Shown in pieces: positions 23,098 to 31,163 of a stretch of DNA of 32,058 nucleotides; the stretch's first letter is position 1; every line of letters begins with the position of its first letter. A program made the position numbers and the translations under genes. The notes beneath the pieces were generated by a model, which did no database searches, was not told where the DNA came from, and was given only the letters and a program-made list of their open reading frames with translations. The DNA comes from Streptomyces lushanensis (GTDB taxonomy: Bacteria > Actinomycetota > Actinomycetes > Streptomycetales > Streptomycetaceae): assembly GCF_001700515.1 (NCBI RefSeq), contig NZ_MAUD01000067.1:1-32058 (forward strand). Direction: 5' to 3'.

Positions 23098-25170
23098 TTA
23101 CCTTTCGGCTTCGGACGGGCCGCTCGGGGCCCGTCCGGCGGTTGAGGACACGGCGCGCGAACCGTCCGGCGGCACGGGGCGCGGATCGTCCGGCGACGGA
23201 GGTACGGCGCGCGGCCCGTCGGCGCGGGACACGGGTGCGGTGCGGACGTGCAGTTCACCGAGGAGGGTGAGCGCGGCCCGCGCGGTCGCGTCGTTCTGCC
23301 GGAACGCCGGTCCGCCGGTACGGGGGCGGGTGAACGCGCCGCTGGACCGGGCGGTGGTGTACGGGCCGAGCGCGAAGCGCCGGGGATGCGGACGGCCGTC
23401 GCGCTCCACGAGCCGTCCGTCGCCGGGGTCGACCTTGACCAGACCTGCCCCGGCGGTGACGGCGGCGCCCTCCTCGTACAGCGCGCGCAGCAGCGGGCTG
23501 CGGGTGCGCTCCGGCGAGGGATCGGGCAGCCGCGCCTCGACCAGGGCGCGCGCCTCGACGTACTCGCCGGGCACCCCGGCGCCGCGGGCCCGGAAGACAC
23601 CCCGCCGCTCATCGGTCTCGACGGTCATACCCGGGCCGAGGAAGCGCACCACACCGGCGCGCGAGAGCGCGAGCAGCTGACGCAGTCTCGGGCCCGGCGG
23701 GCCCGAGGCGAGATAGCTGAAGAAGCCGTGCCACCGGTCGTCCATGTCTCCGAGGTCGCCGAGGCGCATGAGCTGCCCGTAGACCGAGAGCAGCCCGTGG
23801 AAGACGGCCAGGTCCGCGCTGTGGGACGGATCGTGCCGACGGACGAGATCGGCGGCTATGTAGGCGCGCAGCGCGTCCTGGAGCGCGTCGGACGAGGCGA
23901 AGCGCACGCCGTCCAGCGGCCGGTCGAGGGCGGCCAGATCGAGCCGGTCGGCGGGATCCGGTACGGCCGTGGTGACCAGGGCCTCCAGCTCCGGGCTGCC
24001 CGGGTCGGCCGCCGCGTACTTCTCCTCGAAGTCGGTCCAGCCGACGCGCGTGCGCTCGGGATGGGCGCCGAAGAGCCGGTGGTAGTGGGCGAATCCGAGT
24101 TCCTTGTCCACCAGCGGCCGGAGATCGCGTTCGAAGTCCGGCGGGCCCGGCCTGCTCAGCAGCTCGTCGATCTGCTCGGGTCCCAGGAAGCGCGGCAGCG
24201 GCGGCCGTTCGCCGTCCGGACCGTAACCGATCTTGGAGTGGTACGGGACTCCGCGCCGCGATCCGACGTACAGGACCGGTTCGCGCCCCGAAGGGTGGTA
24301 CGTGAGCTCTCCGCCGTCCCGGTCGGCGCTCCCGTCCTCGGCGTCCCCGGAGTACCGTCCGCCGCGTCCCTCGGTCAGGAGCACCATCAGATCGACGAAG
24401 GCGAGTCCGAAGCCCCGGACGAGGACGGGTTCACCGGCGGGCAGTGCGGAGAGATCGCTGTCGGCGGTGAAGTCCGGCGGCAGATGGATCAGTTGGTGGC
24501 GCCGCGCGAACTCCCGCAGCTCCCGCTGGCGCGCGTCGGGTTCACCGTCGAGATGGCCGAGGGTGAGGACGACGAGATCGGCGAGCAGCGGCTCGGCGCG
24601 GTCCTCCAGCCAGACCCGCTGGCGTCCGCCGCGCGGTCCGCTGATCCGCAGGGCGCTGGTGCGGTGCCGATGGAGCGTGACACCGGACGGCAGGGCGGCC
24701 ACGGTCTGTTCGTACACCCAGCTCAGATAGGCACTCTGCACCTGTCTGCTGGGAAAGGTCTGGCCGGTCAGCGCGACGATCGCGGCGCGGAGTCCCGGCT
24801 CGGCCCGCTCGGACTCTGCGGGGAGCGGTATCCGGCCCTCCCCGACCTCCCGGGCCCATTCGTGCAGCGCTGGCCCGGGCCGTACGGGCCCGTCCAGGAC
24901 GACCGATTCGTCGGTGTACATGGTGACGTCCTCGGCCATGGAGTTCATCCACAGCAGCGGGGACTGGTCACGGCGCCAGATCCGCCCGGCGCCCGGCGGA
25001 TACGGGTCCACGAGATGGATGTCCAGCGGCCGGCCGTCGTAGAGGGACGGCACATTGGCGGCGAGCCGCTCCAGAAAGCCCGTGCCGCGCGGGCCCGCGC
25101 CGATCACCACGAGGGAGGGAGTCACTGCGGGAGGGCGGACGGTGTCCGACGACACAGGTGGCACAGGCAT
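23098..25170 (-). CDS. FAD/NAD(P)-binding protein (NAD_binding_9 type)
   Basis: A 690-residue flavoprotein. The dinucleotide-binding motif VVIGAGPRGTGFLERL (21-36) is followed by HLVDPYPPGAGRIWRRDQSP and LLWMNSMAEDVTMYTDE, a pattern of the FAD/NAD(P)-binding family PF13454. A second nucleotide motif, VLVRGFGLAFVDLMVLLTEGRGG, is in the middle. The C-terminal 50 residues are a low-complexity Pro/Arg/Ser tail. ATG 25170 has GGAG 7 nt upstream. It heads the operon with the two LLM enzymes and DUF1684. It may be an N-hydroxylating or amine-oxidising flavoenzyme, or feed electrons to the LLM pair; the sequence does not decide. The promoter is divergent from the Cys leader peptide. Confidence 0.85.
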   Translation of the reverse strand: MPVPPVSSDTVRPPAVTPSLVVIGAGPRGTGFLERLAANVPSLYDGRPLDIHLVDPYPPGAGRIWRRDQSPLLWMNSMAEDVTMYTDESVVLDGPVRPGPALHEWAREVGEGRIPLPAESERAEPGLRAAIVALTGQTFPSRQVQSAYLSWVYEQTVAALPSGVTLHRHRTSALRISGPRGGRQRVWLEDRAEPLLADLVVLTLGHLDGEPDARQRELREFARRHQLIHLPPDFTADSDLSALPAGEPVLVRGFGLAFVDLMVLLTEGRGGRYSGDAEDGSADRDGGELTYHPSGREPVLYVGSRRGVPYHSKIGYGPDGERPPLPRFLGPEQIDELLSRPGPPDFERDLRPLVDKELGFAHYHRLFGAHPERTRVGWTDFEEKYAAADPGSPELEALVTTAVPDPADRLDLAALDRPLDGVRFASSDALQDALRAYIAADLVRRHDPSHSADLAVFHGLLSVYGQLMRLGDLGDMDDRWHGFFSYLASGPPGPRLRQLLALSRAGVVRFLGPGMTVETDERRGVFRARGAGVPGEYVEARALVEARLPDPSPERTRSPLLRALYEEGAAVTAGAGLVKVDPGDGRLVERDGRPHPRRFALGPYTTARSSGAFTRPRTGGPAFRQNDATARAALTLLGELHVRTAPVSRADGPRAVPPSPDDPRPVPPDGSRAVSSTAGRAPSGPSEAER

Positions 25171-25266
25171 GCGAAGGCTCCGTGGATACGGTGATCGAAC
25201 ACGGGATGTGCCTTCACGGGCAGTGCGGGCGGACCGAGCCCCTCAGCGGGATCCGCCACTCCTTTG

Positions 25267-25297
25267 AGGCTAAGCGGTGTGTACGGCCCGTTGTCAA
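25267..25297 (-). promoter_or_regulatory. Candidate promoter of the flavin operon
   Basis: On the minus strand a perfect TTGACA (25297-25292) is followed after 18-19 nt by TTAGCC/TAGCCT (25273-25267). The transcript would have a leader of about 90 nt to the ATG at 25170. I found no leader peptide on this strand. Confidence 0.55.
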
Positions 25298-25332
25298 GCT
25301 TGTCCGGACTGTGAGCAGGCGGTCTCGCTCAG

Positions 25333-25361
25333 TTGACGTGGAAACGGATGCCTGTTCCACT
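25333..25361 (+). promoter_or_regulatory. Candidate promoter of the leader peptide
   Basis: TTGACG (25333-25338) and TCCACT (25356-25361) are 17 nt apart. The predicted start falls at or just before the ATG at 25369, and there is no ribosome site, so the transcript is probably leaderless. Confidence 0.5.
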
Positions 25362-25368
25362 TAAGACC

Positions 25369-25440
25369 ATGCATAGGCAGCAGTGGCTGGTCACGCGCTC
25401 CCACATCGACTTCGGTCGAGTGTGGTCCTCTTCCTGTTGA
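25369..25440 (+). CDS. Cys-terminated putative leader peptide (cysteine attenuator type)
   Basis: A 23-residue frame from ATG 25369 to TGA at 25440, too short for standard gene calling. It reads MHRQQWLVTRSHIDFG and ends FGRVWSSSC. The core (S/R)-HIDF/L-x-R followed by Ser residues and a terminal Cys is the hallmark of the actinobacterial putative leader peptides found in front of sulphur-assimilation operons, where ribosome stalling at Cys codons is thought to control downstream expression. Here nothing follows on this strand until 27061: the next gene, 110 bp away, is on the opposite strand. The flavin operon starts 199 bp away in the other direction. It therefore looks like an orphan whose target operon has been lost, or an RNA acting on its own. 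The peptide assignment is firm by pattern; its present function is open. Confidence 0.75.
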   Translation: MHRQQWLVTRSHIDFGRVWSSSC

Positions 25441-25549
25441 GCTGACACCCTGCACGGCCCCAGCACTCCCGGCGCTTCCGCGCCGTTCCGCGTGCCTTCA
25501 CACGCAGAGCGTCACGCTCCAATCCCCTCGCCCGCGTTGCCCGCCGTCC
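25441..25549. other. Gap after the orphan leader peptide
   Basis: These 109 bp separate the leader stop from the DUF5685 stop. I see no coding remnant and no strong attenuator hairpin; a short CGGCGCTTCCGCGCCG stem (GGCGC/GCGCC) near 25470-25485 is the only candidate structure. Confidence 0.35.
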
Positions 25550-26782
25550 TCAGCAGTCACAACCGCAGCAGTCGCAGCAGTTGCCGCAATCACAGTCGCA
25601 GTCGCGGCAGCAGCCCTCCCGCTTCTTGCGCGACCATGGACCTTCGTACTCCTTCGCACAGCACAGCTTGCAGGTGCAGCACAGTCCGACGAAGACCGCG
25701 CAGCCGGCCCAGAAGCCGCGTCTGCCGGGCTTCGGCGGCTCCGGCACGGGGCCCGGCGGACCGCCGGGGCCACCGGGCCCGCCCGGCATGCCCGGCTGTC
25801 CGCCGCCATGGGGATTGTTCGAGCCGTAGGGCCCGTACGCTCCGGGCCCCTGGCCGGCGTACGGGTTGCCCTGCGGCGGCGGACCGCCCGTTCCGTCCTG
25901 GCCGCCCCGCGCCAGATGCCCGCAGGCCGTCGCGCCGAAGGCGCGGTCGACGGATATGCGCAGTTCGTGGGCGAGCAGCACATGCGCCAGCCGGCCGTCG
26001 GTGAACTCCGCGTCCCGCAGGGCGAGCCTGATCCCGCGCACCGCGTCGTCGGCGAGCCGGCGGGCCTCCGTCAGCGGGGTGCCGGTCGCGGTGAGCGGGT
26101 TCCAGGCACCCGACGCCTCGTCAGCTCGCTGGTCCTCCACGGCGTCCAGCAGATGCGCGAGCCGGCCGAAGAGCCGGCCGGCCTCGGCGAGCGGCGCGCT
26201 GTTGCCGGGCCGGCCCGCCAGTACGGCGGTGTGCGCGAAGGCGGCGGCCGTGGCCGTCTCGGCCGGTTCCGTGACGGTGAGCAGCGGGGTGCCGGGACCG
26301 GCCAGCGCCTCGATCCCCGGTTGCCGGTCGACCGCGTCGACCAGCACCGCCGTGTCGAAACCGAGCTCCGCGCCGGTCCGCGCGCCCGCCCGGTCCCAGC
26401 CGGTGGCGACCCTGCGCGCGGCGGCGGCCAGCGGTCTGCGCCCCAACAGCCCGTCCCGGTCGGCGACGTGGTCCCGTACCTTCGCCGAGGCCAGCACCAG
26501 CGAGACGGCGGCGGCCAGACGCGCGCCCTCGCCACGGGCGACGGGCGCGGTCCGCATACCGCGCAGCGGACAGGGCCCGGCCGTCCTGCGCCGTACATCG
26601 GCGCGTTCGAGCTGAGCCTCCGTCAGAACCGAGACGATCAGCCCGTCGTAGTTGGTGACGATCCGCGAGAACTGGCCGTGGTCGGAGCGAAGTGCCAGAC
26701 AGAGCCCGCAGAGATGGGCCGTCCACTCGGCCTTGAGTCCGTCGGCGAGACGGTGGTCGCACGGTCTGACGATTCCGAACAT
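25550..26782 (-). CDS. DUF5685 family protein with a cysteine-rich C-terminal tail
   Basis: A 410-residue protein. The N-terminus MFGIVRPCDHRLADG and the HLCGLCLAL motif (23-31) are the DUF5685 signature, with Cys at 8, 25, 28 and 71 that could bind metal. K101-x2-D104-x3-D108 (AKVRDHVADRDG) and the later LLDAVEDQRADEASGAWNPL recall paired Asp-rich motifs of all-helical metal-dependent folds; that comparison is mine. After about residue 300 follow a Gly/Pro/Asn-rich stretch (PGGPGGPGGPPGP region) and a final 50 residues with 17 Cys, including CC and DC repeats (CCRDCDCDCGNCCDCC). The ATG at 26782 has GGGGGA upstream. It is divergent from the SepF-like gene. Function unknown; the tail could bind metal or form a disulphide knot. 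No signal peptide. Confidence 0.85.
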   Translation of the reverse strand: MFGIVRPCDHRLADGLKAEWTAHLCGLCLALRSDHGQFSRIVTNYDGLIVSVLTEAQLERADVRRRTAGPCPLRGMRTAPVARGEGARLAAAVSLVLASAKVRDHVADRDGLLGRRPLAAAARRVATGWDRAGARTGAELGFDTAVLVDAVDRQPGIEALAGPGTPLLTVTEPAETATAAAFAHTAVLAGRPGNSAPLAEAGRLFGRLAHLLDAVEDQRADEASGAWNPLTATGTPLTEARRLADDAVRGIRLALRDAEFTDGRLAHVLLAHELRISVDRAFGATACGHLARGGQDGTGGPPPQGNPYAGQGPGAYGPYGSNNPHGGGQPGMPGGPGGPGGPPGPVPEPPKPGRRGFWAGCAVFVGLCCTCKLCCAKEYEGPWSRKKREGCCRDCDCDCGNCCDCCGCDC

Positions 26783-27060
26783 GACTGGTCCCCCGAGAAG
26801 TCACTCATTGGTGCGCGGGGCATCGTAGCGAGCACTCCGTTCACCCGTACGTCCCCAGCCTCACCCATCTGGCCGGAAGTTCATATTTTGCACCCCGTCA
26901 GGGGCCCTACGCTGGAAGAACCTTGACGAATCGCCACATCTTCTGCACCAGTACCGTCACGAATCGCCTGCGCGCCGACTATCCCCTTGGCGCTCAATCC
27001 GCATCATGGACGACGATAGGGGCAGGGAACGAGATGTGACCGCGGTGAAAGGAGGCGTCC

Positions 27061-27495
27061 ATGGGATCGGTGCGCAAGGCGAGCGCCTGGCTGGGCCTCG
27101 TTGAGGACAGCGACGAGCGTTACTACGACGACGAGTACGCCGAGAGTGCTGAGAGCGGCGACACCTGGAAGACCGATCCGCGGGTGCGGGTCGCCTCCGA
27201 GACCGCCCAGGAGCGTGACCGCAGAATCGCCACCGTCTCCCCGGACAGCTTCCGGGACGCCCGGAGCATCGGCGAGCTGTTCCGCGCCGGTGTCCCGGTC
27301 ATCATGAACCTCACCGCCATGGAGGCCTCCGACGCCAAGCGCGTGGTGGACTTCGCCGCCGGGCTGATCTTCGGACTGCGCGGTTCGATCGACCGGGTCG
27401 CCACCCGGGTCTTCCTGCTGAGCCCGGCCGACACGGAGATCGTCACCGGCGACTCGGCGGGACGGCCGCAGGACGGCTTCTTCAACCAGAGCTGA
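27061..27495 (+). CDS. sepF: SepF-like cell division protein
   Basis: A 144-residue protein with the SepF architecture: a short N-terminal amphipathic membrane-targeting segment ([12 protein letters not shown], 3-14), an acidic linker (15-50), and the SepF beta/alpha domain (about 55-135) including [20 protein letters not shown] and [20 protein letters not shown]. SepF anchors FtsZ to the membrane. Streptomyces have one sepF in the dcw cluster and additional SepF-like paralogues (SflA, SflB) elsewhere. This gene lies outside any dcw cluster, between DUF5685 and an acyl-CoA dehydrogenase, so a paralogue role is more likely than that of the principal SepF. AAAGGAGG lies 5 nt before the ATG, the strongest ribosome site in the window. 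Transcribed alone, with a palindrome after it. Confidence 0.9.
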   Translation: MGSVRKASAWLGLVEDSDERYYDDEYAESAESGDTWKTDPRVRVASETAQERDRRIATVSPDSFRDARSIGELFRAGVPVIMNLTAMEASDAKRVVDFAAGLIFGLRGSIDRVATRVFLLSPADTEIVTGDSAGRPQDGFFNQS

Positions 27496-27516
27496 GCAGG
27501 GCGCTCATCGGTTCAC

Positions 27517-27532
27517 CGAGGCGCGCGCCTCG
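27517..27532. terminator. Palindrome between convergent sepF-like and acyl-CoA dehydrogenase genes
   Basis: CGAGGCGCGCGCCTCG is a perfect 16-bp palindrome, 22 bp after the SepF stop. A second small hairpin (GTGACC-CGC-GGTCAC, 27538-27552) overlaps the dehydrogenase stop codon. Together they probably end both transcripts. Confidence 0.5.
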
Positions 27533-27548
27533 CCGGAGTGACCCGCGG

Positions 27549-28790
27549 TCACCGGAAGGCGTCAAGGCCGGTGAGCGCCTTGCCCAGGACAAGCTGATGC
27601 ATCTCGACGGTGCCCTCGTAGGTGAGCACCGACTCAAGATTCGTGGCATGGCGCATCACGGGATACTCCAGCGAGATCCCGTTGGCGCCGAGGACCGTCC
27701 GCGCGGTCCGGCAGATCTCGATCGCCTCCCGCACATTGTTGAGCTTGCCGAAGCTGATCTGCTCGGCGCGGAGCCGGCCCGCGTCCATACGCCGCCCGAG
27801 ATGGTGGGCGAGCAGGATTCCCTTGTGCAGTTCGAGGGCCATGTCGGCCAGTTTGGCCTGGGTGAGCTGGAAGCCGCCGATCGGCCGTCCGAACTGCTCA
27901 CGTGAGACGGCGTAGGCCAGCGCCGACTCGAAGCTCGCGCGCGCGGCGCCCATGGAGCCCCAGACGATGCCGTACCGGGCATGGCTCAGACAGCTCAGCG
28001 GTCCGCGCAGTCCGGTGACGCCCGGCAGTACGGCGTCGGCCGGCAGCCGTACGTCGTCGAGGACCAGCTCGCTGGTGACCGAGGCGCGCAGCGACCACTT
28101 GTGCCTGATCTCGGGAGCGGAGAAGCCCGGGGTGTCCGCCGGGACAAGGAACCCCCTGATATCGCCGCTGTCGCCGCTGTCGCCGCCGTCACCGCCCTCG
28201 CCGCTCCCGCCGTCGGTACGTGCCCAGACGACGGCGACACCCGCCAGCGAACCGTTGGTGATCCACATCTTGCGGCCGTTGAGCACCCAGTCGCCGCCGT
28301 CGCGCTTGGCGTACATCCGCATTCCGGCCGGATCGGAGCCGTGGTCGGGCTCGGTGAGCCCGAAGCAGCCGATGATCTCGCCCGCCGCCATCGCGGGCAG
28401 CCAGCGCCGCTTCTGTTCGTCGGAGCCGTAGCGGTGGATCGCGTACATGGCGAGCGAGCCCTGTACGGAGACGAGCGAGCGGATACCGGAGTCGGCGGCC
28501 TCCAGCTCCAGACAGGCGAGCCCGTACTGGACGGCGGTGGCGCCCGCGCAGCCGTAGCCCGTCAGGGACATCCCGAGCGCGCCGAGTCCGCCCAGCTCCC
28601 TGGCCAGCTCGCGGGCGACGGGCAGCTCGCCGCGCTCGTACCACTCGGCGATGTGCGGCAGCACGCGGTCCGCGGCCCAGGCGCGCACGGTGTCACGGAT
28701 CGCCAGGTCCTCCGGGCCGAGGAGATCGTCGAGACCGAGAGGATCGGCGGGATCGAAGGGCGGGAGCTTCGCGGCGGACGGTGCGGACAT
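27549..28790 (-). CDS. Acyl-CoA dehydrogenase, glutaryl-CoA dehydrogenase-like
   Basis: A 413-residue FAD enzyme of the acyl-CoA dehydrogenase family. Helical N-terminal domain (1-140) with a GYGCAGATAVQYGLACLELE segment typical of the glutaryl-CoA branch; beta domain with CFGLTEPDHGSDPAGM and the FAD-binding KMWITNGS; C-terminal helical domain with REQFGRPIGGFQLTQAKLADM. The catalytic base is probably E392 in TYEGTVEMHQL. Glutaryl-CoA dehydrogenase oxidises and decarboxylates glutaryl-CoA to crotonyl-CoA in lysine/tryptophan breakdown. An electron-transfer flavoprotein is the usual acceptor. ATG 28790 has GGGAGG 7 nt upstream. A Gly/Asp/Ser repeat insertion (GGSGEGGDGGDSGDSGD) sits in a beta-domain loop and should be tolerated. 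Single gene. Short-chain acyl-CoA substrate is inferred. Confidence 0.9.
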   Translation of the reverse strand: MSAPSAAKLPPFDPADPLGLDDLLGPEDLAIRDTVRAWAADRVLPHIAEWYERGELPVARELARELGGLGALGMSLTGYGCAGATAVQYGLACLELEAADSGIRSLVSVQGSLAMYAIHRYGSDEQKRRWLPAMAAGEIIGCFGLTEPDHGSDPAGMRMYAKRDGGDWVLNGRKMWITNGSLAGVAVVWARTDGGSGEGGDGGDSGDSGDIRGFLVPADTPGFSAPEIRHKWSLRASVTSELVLDDVRLPADAVLPGVTGLRGPLSCLSHARYGIVWGSMGAARASFESALAYAVSREQFGRPIGGFQLTQAKLADMALELHKGILLAHHLGRRMDAGRLRAEQISFGKLNNVREAIEICRTARTVLGANGISLEYPVMRHATNLESVLTYEGTVEMHQLVLGKALTGLDAFR

Positions 28791-28886
28791 AGCAGGACCT
28801 CCCGGCGGCTCACGGACTTCGGACCGGCCACAAACTAGCAGCGCCGGCAGGCCGCGCCCCCCGCCGGACCCGGCCGGCCCCTCAGG

Positions 28887-28926
28887 CGCGAGCGCCCCCG
28901 GCCCTACGCGAGCGCCCCCGGCCCTA
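28887..28926. repeat. 20-bp tandem duplication at the end of the transporter gene
   Basis: CGCGAGCGCCCCCGGCCCTA occurs twice in tandem (28887-28906, 28907-28926). The second copy contains the transporter's stop codon (28924-28926), so the first supplies a spare stop-like CTA just downstream. Probably replication slippage. The rest of the 133-bp gap to the dehydrogenase shows no gene. Confidence 0.75.
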
Positions 28927-30681
28927 ACCGCGTCCGCGGCCCGCCGGGAGGGGGGCCTCGGTGGCCGCGCGGGGATCTGCCCGGGGATCTGCCCGGCGAT
29001 CTGCCCGGGGGTCCGCGGAGGCTCGGGGCTCCGCCGTACCGCTCGGGTGGGAACGGCGCTGCTCCGGTGGCTTGCGGAGCTGCGGCGCCCCCGGCTGCCG
29101 CCGCCGGACCTGCGGCGGCGTCCCGTCCGGCTCCCCGGCGGCGCGCGGCGGGCACTCCATGGTCTTCGGCAGCCGCAGCGCGGCCAGCGCGCCGAGCAGC
29201 AGCAGTCCCGCGCTGACCAGCAGCGTGATGTGCAGCCCGTGCACGAACGAATGGCGTGCGGCGGTCCGCAGATTCTCGCCGACGGGCCCGCCGAGCCGGG
29301 CCGCCACCTGATAGGCCTCACCGAGCGAGTCCGCCGCGGCCGAGCGCGCGGCGGACGGGACGCCCCTGACCGAGGAGACCGCGGGTGCGTACGCCGCGTT
29401 CATCACGCTGCCGAGCAGCGCGATCCCCAGGCCCGCGCCGAGCTGGTACGAGGTCTCGCCTATGGCCGCCGCTCCGCCCGCCTGATCGGCGGGAGCCTCG
29501 CTCAGCATCGACTCGTACGCGCCGAAGAGCGTGGTCTGGAGGCCGAAGCCCAGCAGGACGAAGCCCGCCGTCAGCAGGCCGGGCCGGTCGTGCTGGCCCA
29601 TCAGGACCAGCAGCAGCACGGCGACCGAGGTCAGGACGAAGCCCCAGGACACCATCCGGCGCGGGCCGAGCCTGCGCAGGGTGGCCGATCCCGTGATGCC
29701 CGCGGCCATGGCGGCGAAGGTGAGCGGCAGCAGGCGCAGTCCGGTCTCCAGCGGGCTGAGCCCCAGCACGAGCTGGAGGTACTGGACCGCGATCAGCTCC
29801 AGACCGACCAGGGCCAGCATGGCGAGAACAATGCAGCCCACGGAGGTGGAGAACGTGGGCCTGGCGAACATCCGCATGTCGATCAGCGGATGCTCACGGC
29901 GGCGCTGTCTGCGGACGAAGAGGACCAGCAGGGCCGTGCCCACACAGAGCGGACCGAGCGTCGTGAGGCTCAGCGGCCCCTCTCCGGCGCCGAGGCGCTT
30001 CACCCCGAACACCACGCCGAGCACCCCGGCCGCGGCCATCAGCGCGCCCAGCACGTCCCAGGGACCGTCACCGCAGCCCTTGGACTCGGGCAGCAGCACC
30101 CGGCCCAGCGGCAGCAGGACCGCCAGCAGCGGGATGTTGATCAGAAAGACCGAGCCCCACCAGAAGTGTTCGACGAGAAAACCGCCGAGCACCGGGCCGA
30201 CGGCGGCTCCGACGGCTGCGACGGCCGTCCAGACACCGATGGCGAGGGCCCTCTCCCTCCGGTCGGGAAAGACCGCGCGCAGGATGGAGAGTGTCGCGGG
30301 CATGATCATCGCGCCGCCGACACCGAGCAGCGCGCGTGCCCCGATCAGCACCGCGGGTGATCCGGCGAAGGCCGCTACGGCCGAGGCCGCGGCGAAGAGC
30401 CCGTAGCCGATCAGCAGCACGCGTCTGCGTCCGACCCGGTCGCCGAGCGTGCCGAACAGGATCAGCAGCGAGGCGCAGACCAGCGGATACGCGTCCACGA
30501 TCCAGAGCAGTTCGACACCGCTGGGCCTGAGGTCCCCGGTGACGGCGGGCACCGCGACATGCAGGACCGTCGCGTCGAGCGCCACCAGCAGCAGGCTCAC
30601 ACAGAGGACGAACAGGACGACCCAGCGATGGGCACCGGTGGCCGCGCGCAGCCGTGATCCGGCCGTGGTGGTCCCGGACAT
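28924..30681 (-). CDS. DHA2-family MFS drug/metabolite efflux transporter
   Basis: A 585-residue major facilitator of the DHA2 (EmrB/QacA, 14-TM) class that exports small molecules by proton antiport. LDATVLHVAVP (35-45) is the DHA2 signature in TM1, and GTLGDRVGRRR (77-87) is motif A in the loop between TM2 and TM3. GVGGAMIMPATLSILR and AAVGAAVGPVLGGFLVEHFWW carry motif B/C-like features. About 14 hydrophobic segments can be counted to residue 510. The last 75 residues are a hydrophilic Pro/Arg tail with DPRAD repeats, encoded by 12-bp tandem units. ATG 30681 has GGGAGG 7 nt upstream. An imperfect dyad about 150 bp upstream could be an operator, but no TetR/MarR regulator gene is adjacent. 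Substrate unknown. Confidence 0.9.
   Translation of the reverse strand: MSGTTTAGSRLRAATGAHRWVVLFVLCVSLLLVALDATVLHVAVPAVTGDLRPSGVELLWIVDAYPLVCASLLILFGTLGDRVGRRRVLLIGYGLFAAASAVAAFAGSPAVLIGARALLGVGGAMIMPATLSILRAVFPDRRERALAIGVWTAVAAVGAAVGPVLGGFLVEHFWWGSVFLINIPLLAVLLPLGRVLLPESKGCGDGPWDVLGALMAAAGVLGVVFGVKRLGAGEGPLSLTTLGPLCVGTALLVLFVRRQRRREHPLIDMRMFARPTFSTSVGCIVLAMLALVGLELIAVQYLQLVLGLSPLETGLRLLPLTFAAMAAGITGSATLRRLGPRRMVSWGFVLTSVAVLLLVLMGQHDRPGLLTAGFVLLGFGLQTTLFGAYESMLSEAPADQAGGAAAIGETSYQLGAGLGIALLGSVMNAAYAPAVSSVRGVPSAARSAAADSLGEAYQVAARLGGPVGENLRTAARHSFVHGLHITLLVSAGLLLLGALAALRLPKTMECPPRAAGEPDGTPPQVRRRQPGAPQLRKPPEQRRSHPSGTAEPRASADPRADRRADPRADPRAATEAPLPAGRGRG
28971..29006. repeat. 12-bp tandem repeats coding for the transporter's DPRAD tail
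   Basis: Three units of GGGGATCTGCCC (third with one change, GGCGATCTGCCC) run in tandem, preceded and followed by partial copies. They encode an ADPRADRRADPR-type repeat at the cytoplasmic C-terminus. In-frame copy-number change is expected. Confidence 0.75.
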
Positions 30682-30831
30682 CTGAGTACCTCCCAATGCG
30701 TCCCTCGCGCTCGGTGGGCCGACGGGGACCTCGGTCCCTCGGGGTGGCCCGGCATCGACGGGCGAGTGAGCCGACAGCGTACGCGAGTGAACGCGTGTGG
30801 CGCGTGGTGGCTCCCCCACCGTTGCGACCAG

Positions 30832-30855
30832 GCGGTGTGGCGTATGCCACGCCGC
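30832..30855. promoter_or_regulatory. 24-bp dyad upstream of the efflux gene
   Basis: Arms GCGGTGTGGC and GCCACGCCGC pair at 9 of 10 positions around a GTAT centre. It lies 151 bp upstream of the transporter start in the 427-bp divergent region (30682-31108), which otherwise holds no gene I can support. A TetR/MarR-type repressor site is a reasonable guess. Confidence 0.4.
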
Positions 30856-30920
30856 ACCGGCCAGGACCGTGGACCCCGGACGTGCGCGAGCAGGAGGGAA
30901 ATTCTGTGCGACGCCACGGT

Positions 30921-30951
30921 GAACTATTTCTGTGCTGCACAAAGACAGTTC
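30921..30951. promoter_or_regulatory. 31-bp imperfect inverted repeat in the divergent region
   Basis: Positions 30921-30934 and 30938-30951 match as inverted copies at 11 of 14 positions around a CTG centre, with outer arms GAACT/AGTTC and a perfect GTGCTGCAC core. It is AT-richer than its surroundings. Possible operator for either the transporter or the PAP2 gene. Confidence 0.35.
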
Positions 30952-31067
30952 CCGGAAGGGCGTACCGGTGAATAGGGCCGAAGGTCACTTGGATTTTCGG
31001 GAACCCCCTCGAATAAACGGTCCGCCGGGCCGTACTCCACATCACATCGTCATCACGAAGGGACGTG

Positions 31068-31163
31068 ATGGACCGGTTCACTCACTCACTCGCTGTAACG
31101 TCCATTGTGTGCGTACCGACATCTTTGCCCGCCTGGACCGGGAGCCGGAGCCGCCGAAGATAG
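31068..31163 (+). other. Possible upstream open frame overlapping the PAP2 start
   Basis: ATG 31068 opens a 31-residue frame (MDRFTHSLAVTSIVC...) with AAGGGACG close upstream. It ends at TAG 31161-31163, inside the PAP2 gene in another frame. The PAP2 GTG itself has no ribosome site, so this frame may either reflect a regulatory upstream frame or be chance. Confidence 0.25.

Noticed and set aside
28924..30942. A longer 672-residue form of the efflux protein
   Set aside because: The extra N-terminal part has no ribosome site and no membrane segments; ATG 30681 with GGGAGG precedes TM1.
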